Origin: Verrucomicrobiota bacterium
GTDB lineage: Bacteria; Verrucomicrobiota; Verrucomicrobiia; Opitutales; Opitutaceae
Assembly (NCBI GenBank): GCA_028293545.1
Contig: JAQGOP010000053.1
Coordinates: forward strand, 186,001-250,000
DNA: 64,000 bases
Direction of reading: 5' to 3'
This document shows, piece after piece, positions 35,321 through 42,671 of the stretch. How positions within the stretch are numbered: position 1 is the stretch's first letter; each line of letters opens with the position of its first letter. Position numbers and translations under genes: made by a program. Under the pieces are notes generated by a model. It was given only the letters and a program-made list of their open reading frames with translations, searched no databases and was not told the DNA's origin.

Positions 35321-35803
35321 TTAAATCGGTTCAGGCCCGCGCAGGACCTTGTATCCGTCGAACATGATTCGCCGCAGAGTCGCGGCCATCTGATCTTGTA
35401 GCCCATCGCCGCAGACCCGCCCGACCAGGCCTAGCATGAGAGCAAGTTGGCGGTCGTTCAAATCTTGTAGCCCGCAGGAGATCAGTGTTGCGCTCAGTTC
35501 TGGCGAGAGGACCTCGCGCAGGTGGCGGCGTTGCCGCTGCCGGACCCTTTGCTGGGCGCGATAAGCGGGATGGGCCCGGCGCCAAGCGCGGTTCCGCTCC
35601 ACTTGCTCCGGCCCTCGGTGGTAGTGAGCATTTTCCGGCTTTCCGCTCCACCGTGCCTGACTCATTCGCCGGCTGATCCGACGGCATTCGGGCCGGTGGC
35701 AATAGCGATGCTTGGCACCGATCCGGGCATCGATGCGAAAGGATCGCGAACAGTGGGCGCAGGCTCGCAGGGGCTGAACTTTTTTTTCATCAACTGGTTC
35801 CAA
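35321..35803 (-). CDS. Small zinc-ribbon protein preceding the recombinase
   Basis: This 160-residue protein has an N-terminal metal site 'CAHCSRSFRIDARIGAKHRYC' plus 'HRPECRRISRR', so four cysteines. It is followed by a very basic stretch ('WRRAHPAYRAQQRVRQRQRRH') and a helical C-terminus. Zinc-ribbon proteins of this kind often accompany serine recombinases. The only in-frame start I find is TTG 35803. An ATG at 35790 directly before a run of eight A's would be in frame if the run had nine, so a one-base length error or a real slip is possible. It ends 8 bases before the recombinase start. Confidence 0.7.
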   Translation of the reverse strand: MEPVDEKKVQPLRACAHCSRSFRIDARIGAKHRYCHRPECRRISRRMSQARWSGKPENAHYHRGPEQVERNRAWRRAHPAYRAQQRVRQRQRRHLREVLSPELSATLISCGLQDLNDRQLALMLGLVGRVCGDGLQDQMAATLRRIMFDGYKVLRGPEPI

Positions 35804-35988
35804 CGCCCGAGCCCGTCAGATTCCGCGCTTTATGCCGCACGCGCGAAGTGGCTATTTCGGTTGTTTTATCTCGTTCGAATCGAATCTACTAAATTTGGAC
35901 CGGCGTCACAAAGCGTCCGCATCGCTTGGGCGCGCTAGCCGCAGCTGGACGTCGCACGCCTTAGCCGCCAGCGTCTCCATTTCCGTCC

Positions 35989-36864
35989 ATGAGCGAAGAC
36001 ATCATCGAAGTGAAACCGGGATTGGGTTGGTTCAAATTGAACGTGAACGCACTTGTGCGAAAGTGGGGCGGAAAGTCCACAAGCGCGTCCAGTTCCACCG
36101 AGATCGTGGCGCGAAGGTTTGTTCAGATCTTCGAGGTGCATGGCGTCACTGTTCCGCAAATCCCTCGTTTCTTGTCGGACGTGACGCTAGCGTCTTTGCA
36201 GTCCACAGAGAAACTGCTCGCGGTCCTGACGCCTTCCCTCTTGGAGGAGACCGCGAAACTTTTCGGGATTCAGCGCGTTTGGCTCGAAGGCGCGAGCGAC
36301 CGCATCTACGATACGCACACCTGCTACAAGCAGTCGGAGCGATTATTCGAACAATTGCGGAGACTGCCCTTCCAACGCGGCGAGTACCAATTACGAGTGC
36401 TCACGTCTGTGCGAGAGCTGGATTTCCAGTCCTCCCTCCACCAGCCCCTCGCATTGGTGCTCGTGGAAAAGCTGCGGGAAGTCGACGACAGGGAAGCGCT
36501 CTGGCCGATTGAACGCTATCACATCTACGGCGACAGCTGGGATTGGTCTCATCCGCCCGCCCGCATCCAATTGAAGGCGATGGCCCGCATCTTGGACCAA
36601 CTGGAGAGACAACCCATTCCCATGTATCAAATCTCCCATCGGGAGTTGATGAATGTCTTGGACGGGAAGTGCGTGCCTCGAGCTTTCGTCGACCGCTGTC
36701 TCACGACGTCACCCTCGCTCGAGGACTACGGGAATTCTGCTGCCGAGCATGGGCCGGCGAAGGAGACGGAGGAAATGCCTGTGGTCTTAGATTACATCGA
36801 GCGACACGATCTAGTTCGGAGATGGCGTGATCTCTCGCGGACGGCGGCCACGCAGCCGGGTTAA
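35989..36864 (+). CDS. Uncharacterised regulator-like island protein
   Basis: This is a 291-residue protein. The N-terminus reads 'VKPGLGWFKLNVNALVRKWG' and 'EIVARRFVQIFEVHGVTVPQIPRFLSDVTLASLQST'. A bridge follows with 'LLEETAKLFGIQRVWLEGASDRIYDTHTCYK'. This looks like an XRE/phage-regulator-type helical module in which 'FGI.R.WLEG' ends a DNA-binding unit, joined to an unknown C-terminal domain. I have seen this pattern only as a hypothetical gene in integrative elements. It is divergent to the recombinase module. No membrane or signal segment is present. Confidence 0.55.
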   Translation: MSEDIIEVKPGLGWFKLNVNALVRKWGGKSTSASSSTEIVARRFVQIFEVHGVTVPQIPRFLSDVTLASLQSTEKLLAVLTPSLLEETAKLFGIQRVWLEGASDRIYDTHTCYKQSERLFEQLRRLPFQRGEYQLRVLTSVRELDFQSSLHQPLALVLVEKLREVDDREALWPIERYHIYGDSWDWSHPPARIQLKAMARILDQLERQPIPMYQISHRELMNVLDGKCVPRAFVDRCLTTSPSLEDYGNSAAEHGPAKETEEMPVVLDYIERHDLVRRWRDLSRTAATQPG

Positions 36865-36965
36865 CCGCTTCACCGCCAGCGTAAGGCGATTTTTTCCAGC
36901 GGCCATCGATCCAGATATTCAATCGCGGGGCGTTGTAGACACTCCCAGAAATCCGCCACCGCCAA

Positions 36966-37363
36966 CTATTCCTCCTCGACCGTGATGGGTGAATGCCGCC
37001 GCAGCATCTTCAGAACGCGCGGGGCGAAGTCGGCCTGCTTCGTTTTAAATCTCCCATAGGCCTCGTACTCCAGGGTCTCCGCCCGCGACAGGATTTCGTA
37101 CTGGCGGTCGTGGAGCTGTGCCTTTCGGCATCGCGCTTCGTGCGTCCGATTTGATTTAAGCTGCTGCAGCTCGCAATCGATCGGCGCGAGCCGTTCCTTC
37201 GCGGCCGCTTGCTCCGCGGTAAAGCTCGAAACCATCTCGTCCCACCAGGCGATGATCTCGGCGGGTGTACTTTTTCCGACAGCTCGTAGTCCGGCAGCTC
37301 AGGCAGCGGCTCGGACTCGGGTTCGGCAAACTCAACCAGTTCCAATTCCAGTTGGGCGTTCAT
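36966..37363 (-). pseudogene. Small coiled-coil gene, frameshifted at an A5 tract
   Basis: Reading leftwards from ATG 37363, the first frame gives MNAQLELELVEFAEPESEPL and then PELPDYELSEK. It then degenerates into Arg/Ser-rich sequence. The next frame continues naturally: 'STPAEIIAWWDEMVSSFTAE', then a charged helical stretch (KERLAPIDCELQQLKSNR) to a stop at 36966. Adding one A to the five-A run (T's at 37271-37275) fuses them into a roughly 132-residue helical protein. Cause unknown: sequencing length error, mutation or frameshifting. It is downstream of, and probably co-transcribed with, the gene at 37379. Confidence 0.55.
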
Positions 37364-37378
37364 GGGTCGTGGCGGCGA

Positions 37379-38248
37379 TTACTCGGCGAGGGTGAGCTGG
37401 TCCTCGCGCCATTCGTTCGCGTCCTCGTCCAGGTAGGTCATCCGTCCGTTGACTTGCTCGGTGTACTGGCCGTCCCAGCAGACCTTCGTCTCGCCCGCCC
37501 ATTCGATTTCCAAGCTCCCGTCCGCCGCGCGCGTCGCTCCTTGGATGAGCGCGTTCCCGGGAATCCAGTCCTTCGTCGCGATGATCTGCTTTCCGTTGGG
37601 TGCGTAGAGCTGGCCCGGCTCGCGCACGGCCGCGGCCGGCTCGGTCGGAATCTCTTCCATCGCGCTTGAGAGTGGTGCCGGTTGGTCCGGCACAGACTCA
37701 TCATCCCAACTCGCTTGATCGTTGTCCAAGCGGTACGCGAAGTCATACGCTTCCTTTTCGGTCGCGAACTCTCTCGAGTGGTTGATGTGATAGTCGACCG
37801 GATAGTTGCCTTCGATCTCTTCCACGGTGGCGGCGCCGTCGCCGTCGGCCACCACGATCAGATCCTTGTCGTCCGTCACCCAGTATTTGGCGATGATGTC
37901 GCCGGGCGGACGGATGCCGAGTTTCGCGCGCAGGGTGCTGGAGCGATCCTCATGGAAGCGGAGTTGGTTGAGCGAACTGCATTGCGTGTCGACAATCCTC
38001 GCCGGCTGGCGCGTGGGGTGAGGTTCGTTCACGGGGGCGTGGATCGTCTGCCACAGGATGGCTCCCGGTCCATAGATCGCTTGCTCCTCGGCGAATTTCG
38101 CCGCGTTGAAGTGCTTGTAGTTGTTCGGAAACATCCGCGTGAGCCCGCGCTCGATAATCTGGCGGACCTTCGGTGCATCGTGTTTCGTGGACAGCGTGAG
38201 CGAGACATCGATCACGACCCGGACTTCCTGTTGGATATCTTCTTTCAT
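37379..38248 (-). CDS. Uncharacterised 289-residue protein behind leader repeat 1
   Basis: The family is not recognised. The N-terminal half reads 'VRVVIDVSLTLSTKHDAPKVRQIIERGL'; the middle has 'IVVADGDGAATVEEIEGNYPVDYHINHSREFATEKEAYDFAYRLD'. The C-terminal third has beta-strand-rich lines such as 'DGSLEIEWAGETKVCWDGQYTEQVNG'. It is acidic, with no membrane segment. The ATG at 38248 lies five bases from a 214 bp repeat that also stands before the gene at 39484-40035. There is no A/G-rich ribosome binding site between them, so the repeat is its leader. It leads a pair with the frameshifted gene downstream. Confidence 0.6.
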   Translation of the reverse strand: MKEDIQQEVRVVIDVSLTLSTKHDAPKVRQIIERGLTRMFPNNYKHFNAAKFAEEQAIYGPGAILWQTIHAPVNEPHPTRQPARIVDTQCSSLNQLRFHEDRSSTLRAKLGIRPPGDIIAKYWVTDDKDLIVVADGDGAATVEEIEGNYPVDYHINHSREFATEKEAYDFAYRLDNDQASWDDESVPDQPAPLSSAMEEIPTEPAAAVREPGQLYAPNGKQIIATKDWIPGNALIQGATRAADGSLEIEWAGETKVCWDGQYTEQVNGRMTYLDEDANEWREDQLTLAE

Positions 38249-38252
38249 GTGC

Positions 38253-38466
38253 GTTGGCGCCGGTGCGCCCCGGCCGGGTGACGTTACCCGGTTCTCGTGG
38301 CGCGCTCCGCGCGCTGGCCTCTGAGGGCATGCCCAGTCACGCCCGGAGGCCGCCGAGCGGGTAGCGAGGGGGAAGGCCGCAGGGCGGGAAGGCTCGCCGA
38401 GCGCTTAGCGAGGACGACGCCTTGACGGGCATGGCAGAATGAGGCCATTGCGTGCGGAGGTAGGGA
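38253..38466 (-). promoter_or_regulatory. 214 bp leader repeat, copy 1
   Basis: The segment is nearly identical to 40042-40255. Each copy ends 5-7 bases before the ATG of a minus-strand gene, in the same orientation to that gene. Read on the minus strand it contains hairpins: CCGGGT-AACGTC-ACCCGG (stem 6, loop 6), GCGC-GCGGA-GCGC, and a closing GGCGC/GCGCC near the start codon. Upstream are two related ~45 bp blocks, each with CCTCGCTA..CGCTCGGCG. An internal ATG would encode a 25-residue peptide beginning MPSEASARSAP. Structured leader RNA or duplicated promoter are the candidate explanations. Confidence 0.6.
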
Positions 38467-38500
38467 AAAATTCATCGGGATCTGCTGGCTCCGCCTTCCG

Positions 38501-39487
38501 TCAGGCGGCGAAGTAGCGGCGGATCTCCCGTCCGGCCCATTCACCAACCGGCACTGCGACTCCATTTCCGATCTGCCGATATTGCTGCGCGGTCGTTCCG
38601 GAAAATTCGAAGTCAACCGGCACGCCCTGCAGGCGGGCGTATTCGCGAACGGTGTAGGGCCGCACTCCTTCGGGAAAGCGAACGTCGCGCACCAGTCGCG
38701 TGCTCATGTCCTGTCCGTAGTGGGCGACACAGGTGGGTGCCAGGTCGCCGGACAAGGGATCACTGATGATCGGCCGATCGCGGTACTGTCCCCGCAGCCG
38801 GTGGTAGACATAATCGGGGATCTGCACGTCGGGTGACTCGTCCAGAATTTCCTGGAGCGTGACCGCGCGCGATTGCTCGGGCGGCCGCCAGGCGAACGGT
38901 CGACGGCTCCCGAAGGCAATCAACCGGTCGCGCTTCTGCGGCAGCCACGTGCACGCCTGCACCGGACAGAACACGGTCACATAGTAGTCGGGCAGCTCGG
39001 TGATCGCCTCCATCACCACGGCGAATTTTTTCATCCCCGGCACATTCTCGTGGACGTACACCTCGGGCCGCTTGAGGACGGTCTGGCGCAGCGCGTGCAG
39101 GTACAGGTCATCTCCGGTCCGGGTCTGGTGCAGGTTGGCGACCGGGGAATACTTCGTGCAAGGGTGGGTGAACGCCATGAAGTCACACTCGCGGGAATGC
39201 TTTGCGAGCGCGTGCGAGAGATCCGTCTGCACCACGTCATGGGTGAAGTTGCGCCGCAGCGTCGCGCAGCAGGTCTCATCCAGTTCGAAGCTCTGTTGGA
39301 TGCGAACTCCGCCCCGCCGAAGCCCCAGGTCGAAAAGACCGGCCCCGGAGAAATAGCTGTTGCCCACGGGCTCGGTGGTGCGGCGCCGCCGAAATGCGTT
39401 TCGCCGTTGGCGGCATTCGATGGTTTCGGGAAAGAGGAAGGTCGCCTGCCGTGCGGGCTCGCGCGATGATTTCGTCAGGGCGATCAT
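38501..39487 (-). CDS. Solitary C5 cytosine DNA methyltransferase
   Basis: This is a 328-residue protein. Conserved motifs in order: SAM-binding 'YFSGAGLFDLGL' (residues 45-56), catalytic Cys110 in 'FTHPCTKYSP' (Thr follows instead of the usual Gln or Asn), 'HENVPG' (147-149), 'QKRDRLIAFG' (motif VIII), 'YTVREYARLQGVP' (IX) and 'YRQIGNGVAVPVG' (X). The region between VIII and IX that reads DNA is short. All catalytic residues are present, so it should be active. No cognate restriction gene is adjacent, so it is probably a self-protection or regulatory methylase of the mobile element. It overlaps the upstream gene (ATGA at 39484-39487). Confidence 0.9.
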   Translation of the reverse strand: MIALTKSSREPARQATFLFPETIECRQRRNAFRRRRTTEPVGNSYFSGAGLFDLGLRRGGVRIQQSFELDETCCATLRRNFTHDVVQTDLSHALAKHSRECDFMAFTHPCTKYSPVANLHQTRTGDDLYLHALRQTVLKRPEVYVHENVPGMKKFAVVMEAITELPDYYVTVFCPVQACTWLPQKRDRLIAFGSRRPFAWRPPEQSRAVTLQEILDESPDVQIPDYVYHRLRGQYRDRPIISDPLSGDLAPTCVAHYGQDMSTRLVRDVRFPEGVRPYTVREYARLQGVPVDFEFSGTTAQQYRQIGNGVAVPVGEWAGREIRRYFAA

Positions 39488-40035
39488 GACGCCATTTCCT
39501 CCGCATCGACGGCTTGGCGGAGCGCGAACCAGTCATCGTAGTCCTTGCCTGTGTCGCGGTCGCTCGTTTCTCCCCGGTCATCGGCATTTTCCAAGAGGAC
39601 TTTGGCGGCCACTAAGAGGGGCGACCGATCGATGCACTCCCCACCGCTCCTGACGAGTCGGCGAACTAGCAGGCGCAACCGGCGCATTCGTTTTTCACCG
39701 ATCGCATACGACGCGATGCCGCACGGCGCCGGAATCTTGCAGCTGCGTGAAACTTCGTTCAACAGCACGACCACATATCTCGGGATCGAGCGCAGTGGTT
39801 CCGGTCCCGAATCGGTTGCGCCGGATGCAGCGGAGTTCAGTCGCTCGCAAAGACGGTCGATCCCGAGATGATCTAGGCTCGTCGCAAAGGCGCGACCGTC
39901 GCCCATGGCAATGTCGTGAATCGGATCGGGTCGCGGCGTGGGATACCGATCCAGTCCGTTCAGTTGATAATATCGCAGGGCCGCGAGCACGGTGGCATGC
40001 TCCTGGTCAGTCAGGATATGAGTGGAGGTTTTCAT
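39484..40035 (-). CDS. Uncharacterised 183-residue protein behind leader repeat 2
   Basis: Start ATG 40035 gives 'MKTSTHILTDQEHATVLAAL' and 'RYYQLNGLDRYPTPRPDPIHDIAM', then 'LDHLGIDRLCERLN'. The first 70 residues resemble small uncharacterised proteins of conjugative elements. The remainder is basic and helical with 'MRRLRLLVRRLVRSGG'. A longer frame starts at 40119 inside the leader repeat, but those residues come from the repeat and recur in another frame at the other copy, so I exclude them. It is coupled to the methyltransferase gene. Confidence 0.6.
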   Translation of the reverse strand: MKTSTHILTDQEHATVLAALRYYQLNGLDRYPTPRPDPIHDIAMGDGRAFATSLDHLGIDRLCERLNSAASGATDSGPEPLRSIPRYVVVLLNEVSRSCKIPAPCGIASYAIGEKRMRRLRLLVRRLVRSGGECIDRSPLLVAAKVLLENADDRGETSDRDTGKDYDDWFALRQAVDAEEMAS

Positions 40036-40041
40036 TGGCGG

Positions 40042-40255
40042 GTTGGCGCCGGTGCGCCCCGGCCGGGTGACGTTACCCGGTTCTCGTGGCGCGCTCCGCG
40101 CGCTGGCCTCTGAGGGCATGCCCAGTCACGCCCGGAGGCCGCCGAGCGGATAGCGAGGGGGAAGGCCGCAGGGCGGGAAGGCTCGCCGAGCGGATAGCGA
40201 GGACGACGCCTTGACGGGCATGGCAGAAGGGGGCCACTGCGTGCGGAGGTAGGGG
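40042..40255 (-). promoter_or_regulatory. 214 bp leader repeat, copy 2
   Basis: This is the second copy of the leader described at 38253-38466, with only scattered mismatches, mostly in the distal half. It occupies nearly all of the space between the genes at 39484-40035 and 40286-40576. The near identity of a non-coding sequence 1.8 kb apart, next to genes that are not alike, points to selection on the leader or to recent duplication. Confidence 0.6.
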
Positions 40256-40285
40256 AAATTTTCCCCATCCGATTCTCCGGTCGCC

Positions 40286-40576
40286 TTACAGCGCGAAGTA
40301 TTCCTTCGCGCTCGCGCGGAGGATCGCCGCCTGCACGCGAAAGAGATCGCGCTCGTCCGCCGAGAGCGGTTCCGGCACCGCCGCCAGCAAAGCTTCGAGC
40401 GTTTCGAGGTCGGGCGGTGGAGGAACCATCTGCTCATAGAGCCGCAGAATCGGTTGCGAACGTTGCGCGCGGTTCGCGGTTGACGCACGGAACCGGAATC
40501 CGCCGCGGCGCCAGATGATCGCAGCGCCGCTGAGCCGAGCGTCGTCGCGGGCGATGGGTAATCGGCGTGAGTGCAT
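40286..40576 (-). CDS. Small uncharacterised basic protein
   Basis: ATG 40576 gives 96 residues: a basic N-terminal half ('ARLSGAAIIWRRGGFRFRASTANR') and a helical C-terminal half ('PPDLETLEALLAAVPEPLSADERDLFRVQAAILRASAKEYF'). The open frame extends further upstream to 40696, but that part lies antisense to other sequence and looks non-coding. No family is recognised. It is probably co-transcribed with the two genes downstream (39484 and 38501), separated from them by leader repeat 2. Confidence 0.5.
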   Translation of the reverse strand: MHSRRLPIARDDARLSGAAIIWRRGGFRFRASTANRAQRSQPILRLYEQMVPPPPDLETLEALLAAVPEPLSADERDLFRVQAAILRASAKEYFAL

Positions 40577-40667
40577 GATGGGTTCAGTACGGACGGAGGA
40601 AGTGATGCATCCGGGCCCACGCCTTGTGCGTTTCGACCCGGCGATGTTCGCCGATGCGGAAGAAATT

Positions 40668-40875
40668 CCCTGCATGCATTTTCTCCTCAACGACAAGAAC
40701 GAGTTGATGCACGATAATCAGCTGGTGATGATTGCCCGGTTGGTGAAGGCGCGGAACATCCAGTTCGTCGCCTCCCATTTTGGAGGACAAGCTGCCGAAG
40801 GAACTTCGGGCCGACGACAATATCGTACTACGGCTTTCGCCGACGGACAAATTGTTCCGGATTGAGCATGCGTGA
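40668..40875 (+). pseudogene. C-terminal remnant of a DUF2326-like ATPase gene, frameshifted
   Basis: The plus strand reads 'MHFLLNDKNELMHDNQLVMI' then 'ARLVKARNIQFVAS' in one frame. After removal of one C near 40781 it continues 'ILEDKLPKELRADDNIVLRL' then 'SPTDKLFRIEHA' to a stop at 40873-40875. The pattern (hydrophobic strand then D, 'NIQ.I.SI..D.LP', 'LRLSP.DKLF') resembles the end of DUF2326/RecF-like ATPases found in three-component defence systems. No upstream part survives. Judged by eye, so only moderately supported. The rest of the gap 40577-40956 shows nothing else. Confidence 0.35.
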
Positions 40876-40956
40876 GGGCAGTAGGACGTTGTAGGATACG
40901 CCGCCCGCTCTGCCGGGAGCGAACGCCACGTGCGAGCGACGAGACTCGAGGGCGGC

Positions 40957-41760
40957 CTAGATAAACGTCCTTATGGCCGAGACGAGACCGGGCGGCCATG
41001 TTACCTTGAACTGTAGCGGCTGATCGAGCGGCGCAACGTCGTAGACGGCCAGCCGTACTTCACGTTGATGCCAGAACCAGAGGCTTTTTTGAAAAACAAG
41101 ATCATCGACGGTGACCATCTGGGGGATGGAGTCGTCGTCGTAATACCTCACGTCGCGCAGGACCGGATCCGCGTTCAGTTGCGTCCTGATTTCGGCACGG
41201 ATCGTTTCGAAGAAAACACGCCAATCGGCAACCACCACATAGCAATCCGCGCCAAACATCCTTTGGAGCTTGGGGGATTCCTCGTATGAGAAGCAAAGAA
41301 GGTGGTAACCCTCCGTTCCGGTCTTTCCGTAATCCCGCCCCTGCCGGATACTCGAGGCGGCAAACGTATGTTCGCCAATCGTGAGGTCCGCATTGGCGAG
41401 ACTCCATTCCCGGCGAAGCTCGTTGTCGCACTGGGCCTCGTTCTCCAACTGACGAAAGCACTGCGCCGAGCTCATATAAATGAGGCCATCGATAAAGTCC
41501 TGGAGGTGGCCCGTCTTCCCATATCGGACCAAGGGGCCCTTATGAAAGGTCGGCGCGCAATCCGTTGCTTGGATGTAGCGTTCGACAAGGAGCGAATCGG
41601 AGAGCTTACGCCGGATCAGCTCGGCATGGACGAGACGGAAAGTCGCCGAGGCGTCCTGCGGAATCCGAAGCCGACCTTCCTCGAAAAACAGCAATCGCCC
41701 GAGGCCCTGATAGCGATGGATGAGGTCCGGGTCAGAGTAGTCCGAGAGAGGCTTTTTCAC
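40957..41760 (-). CDS. Uncharacterised protein, DUF2971-like
   Basis: This 267-residue protein contains 'VRYGKTGHLQDFIDGLIYMSSAQCFRQLEN', then 'GYHLLCFSYEESPKLQRMFGADCYVVVADWRVFFETIRAEI'. This order (lead-in 'Y', 'G.IY.SS...', 'LCFS', late 'V.D...F') recalls the DUF2971 family, whose members appear in abortive-infection-type and defence contexts. The N-terminal 60 residues are a separate helical lead. No catalytic motif can be named. It stands alone between the decayed ATPase remnant and the SRAP gene. Confidence 0.55.
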   Translation of the reverse strand: MKKPLSDYSDPDLIHRYQGLGRLLFFEEGRLRIPQDASATFRLVHAELIRRKLSDSLLVERYIQATDCAPTFHKGPLVRYGKTGHLQDFIDGLIYMSSAQCFRQLENEAQCDNELRREWSLANADLTIGEHTFAASSIRQGRDYGKTGTEGYHLLCFSYEESPKLQRMFGADCYVVVADWRVFFETIRAEIRTQLNADPVLRDVRYYDDDSIPQMVTVDDLVFQKSLWFWHQREVRLAVYDVAPLDQPLQFKVTWPPGLVSAIRTFI

Positions 41761-41809
41761 AGGTGTGGCCCGAAGTCATCCCAGGCTTCAAAGGATAGAC
41801 CGGGATTCG

Positions 41810-42541
41810 CTAGAATAATTCGCCCTGTGCCGGCGGCTGTTCCGCTGACGCGACCGGATCGTCGGTGTTCGCCGGTGCCGCCGCTTCGGCAGTATCGGCC
41901 CGCACCGAATTGATCGCCGGATTCACGCGGTGACAGTGCATCTTCTCCGCCGGAAACGGCCGCACGAAAGGTGCCAGCGTCTCTTTCGTCATCGGTCCTG
42001 CCGCAACCCAGCGGTGCGCGTTCTCATCCGACAGGATGACGGGCATCCGGTCGTGGATCTTCGCAACCAATTCATTCGGACTCGTTGTCAGGATCGTGAA
42101 GCTCGGCGGCCGAGTTTCGTTCCCGCGCTCCCAAAGTCCCGCGAACGTGAACGGCCGTGTCGGATTCAATTCAAAGGCGTAAGGCAGTTTCACCCGCCCA
42201 TCGTGCAGATGCTCCCATTCGTAGAACGCATCCGCCGGGACAAGGCAGCGCCGCTTCTGGATCGGTTCACGATAACTCGGTTTTCCCAGCACTTCCTCCG
42301 ATCGAGCATTCGTCCGCAGAAAACTGGTCCCGGCTTTTTCACCTTTCTCAAAGAACGGAATCAAATTCCACCGCGCCTGCGTCGCGACGAGCTTGTCCTC
42401 GTCGTCCTTCACGAAAATTGCCTGAATCGTATTCGGCGCGATGTTGTACCTCGGTCGTTCCGGATCCCAGTCGATGCCGAAGGCTTCTCGCGCATAGCGA
42501 ATCAACTCCTCTCGGCCGACGGCTCGAAATCGATTGCACAT
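41810..42541 (-). CDS. yedK: SOS response-associated peptidase (SRAP/YedK/HMCES-like)
   Basis: ATG 42541 gives 243 residues starting MCNRF; the Met is removed to expose catalytic Cys2, which forms a covalent thiazolidine link to abasic sites in single-stranded DNA. Other SRAP landmarks are 'RYNIAPNT', 'ARWNLIPFF', 'NARSEEVLGKPSYREPIQKRRCLVPADAFYEWEH' (active-site Asn, Arg and Glu) and 'IHDRMPVIL' with the catalytic His. The C-terminal 30 residues are a disordered tail rich in Ala, Pro and Glu. It protects abasic sites, and its place near the lexA operon suits DNA-damage functions. The seven codons before Met-Cys are excluded because Cys2 must be N-terminal. Confidence 0.92.
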   Translation of the reverse strand: MCNRFRAVGREELIRYAREAFGIDWDPERPRYNIAPNTIQAIFVKDDEDKLVATQARWNLIPFFEKGEKAGTSFLRTNARSEEVLGKPSYREPIQKRRCLVPADAFYEWEHLHDGRVKLPYAFELNPTRPFTFAGLWERGNETRPPSFTILTTSPNELVAKIHDRMPVILSDENAHRWVAAGPMTKETLAPFVRPFPAEKMHCHRVNPAINSVRADTAEAAAPANTDDPVASAEQPPAQGELF

Positions 42542-42671
42542 GGGATGGCCGGACGCTCGCACAATTTACGTAACGGGACAATTCGAACCGACGGAGCAGC
42601 AATTGGCCGGCGAACCCGCATTCGGTAGCAGATTGCCACATTCAGGGAAGGGCACAAAAGAATCGGGACAA

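Noticed and set aside
40036-40119. Extension of the 39484-40035 gene into the leader repeat (MPSEASARSAP...)
   Set aside because: The same peptide appears out of frame with the gene at the other repeat copy, so it cannot be the conserved N-terminus of both proteins.
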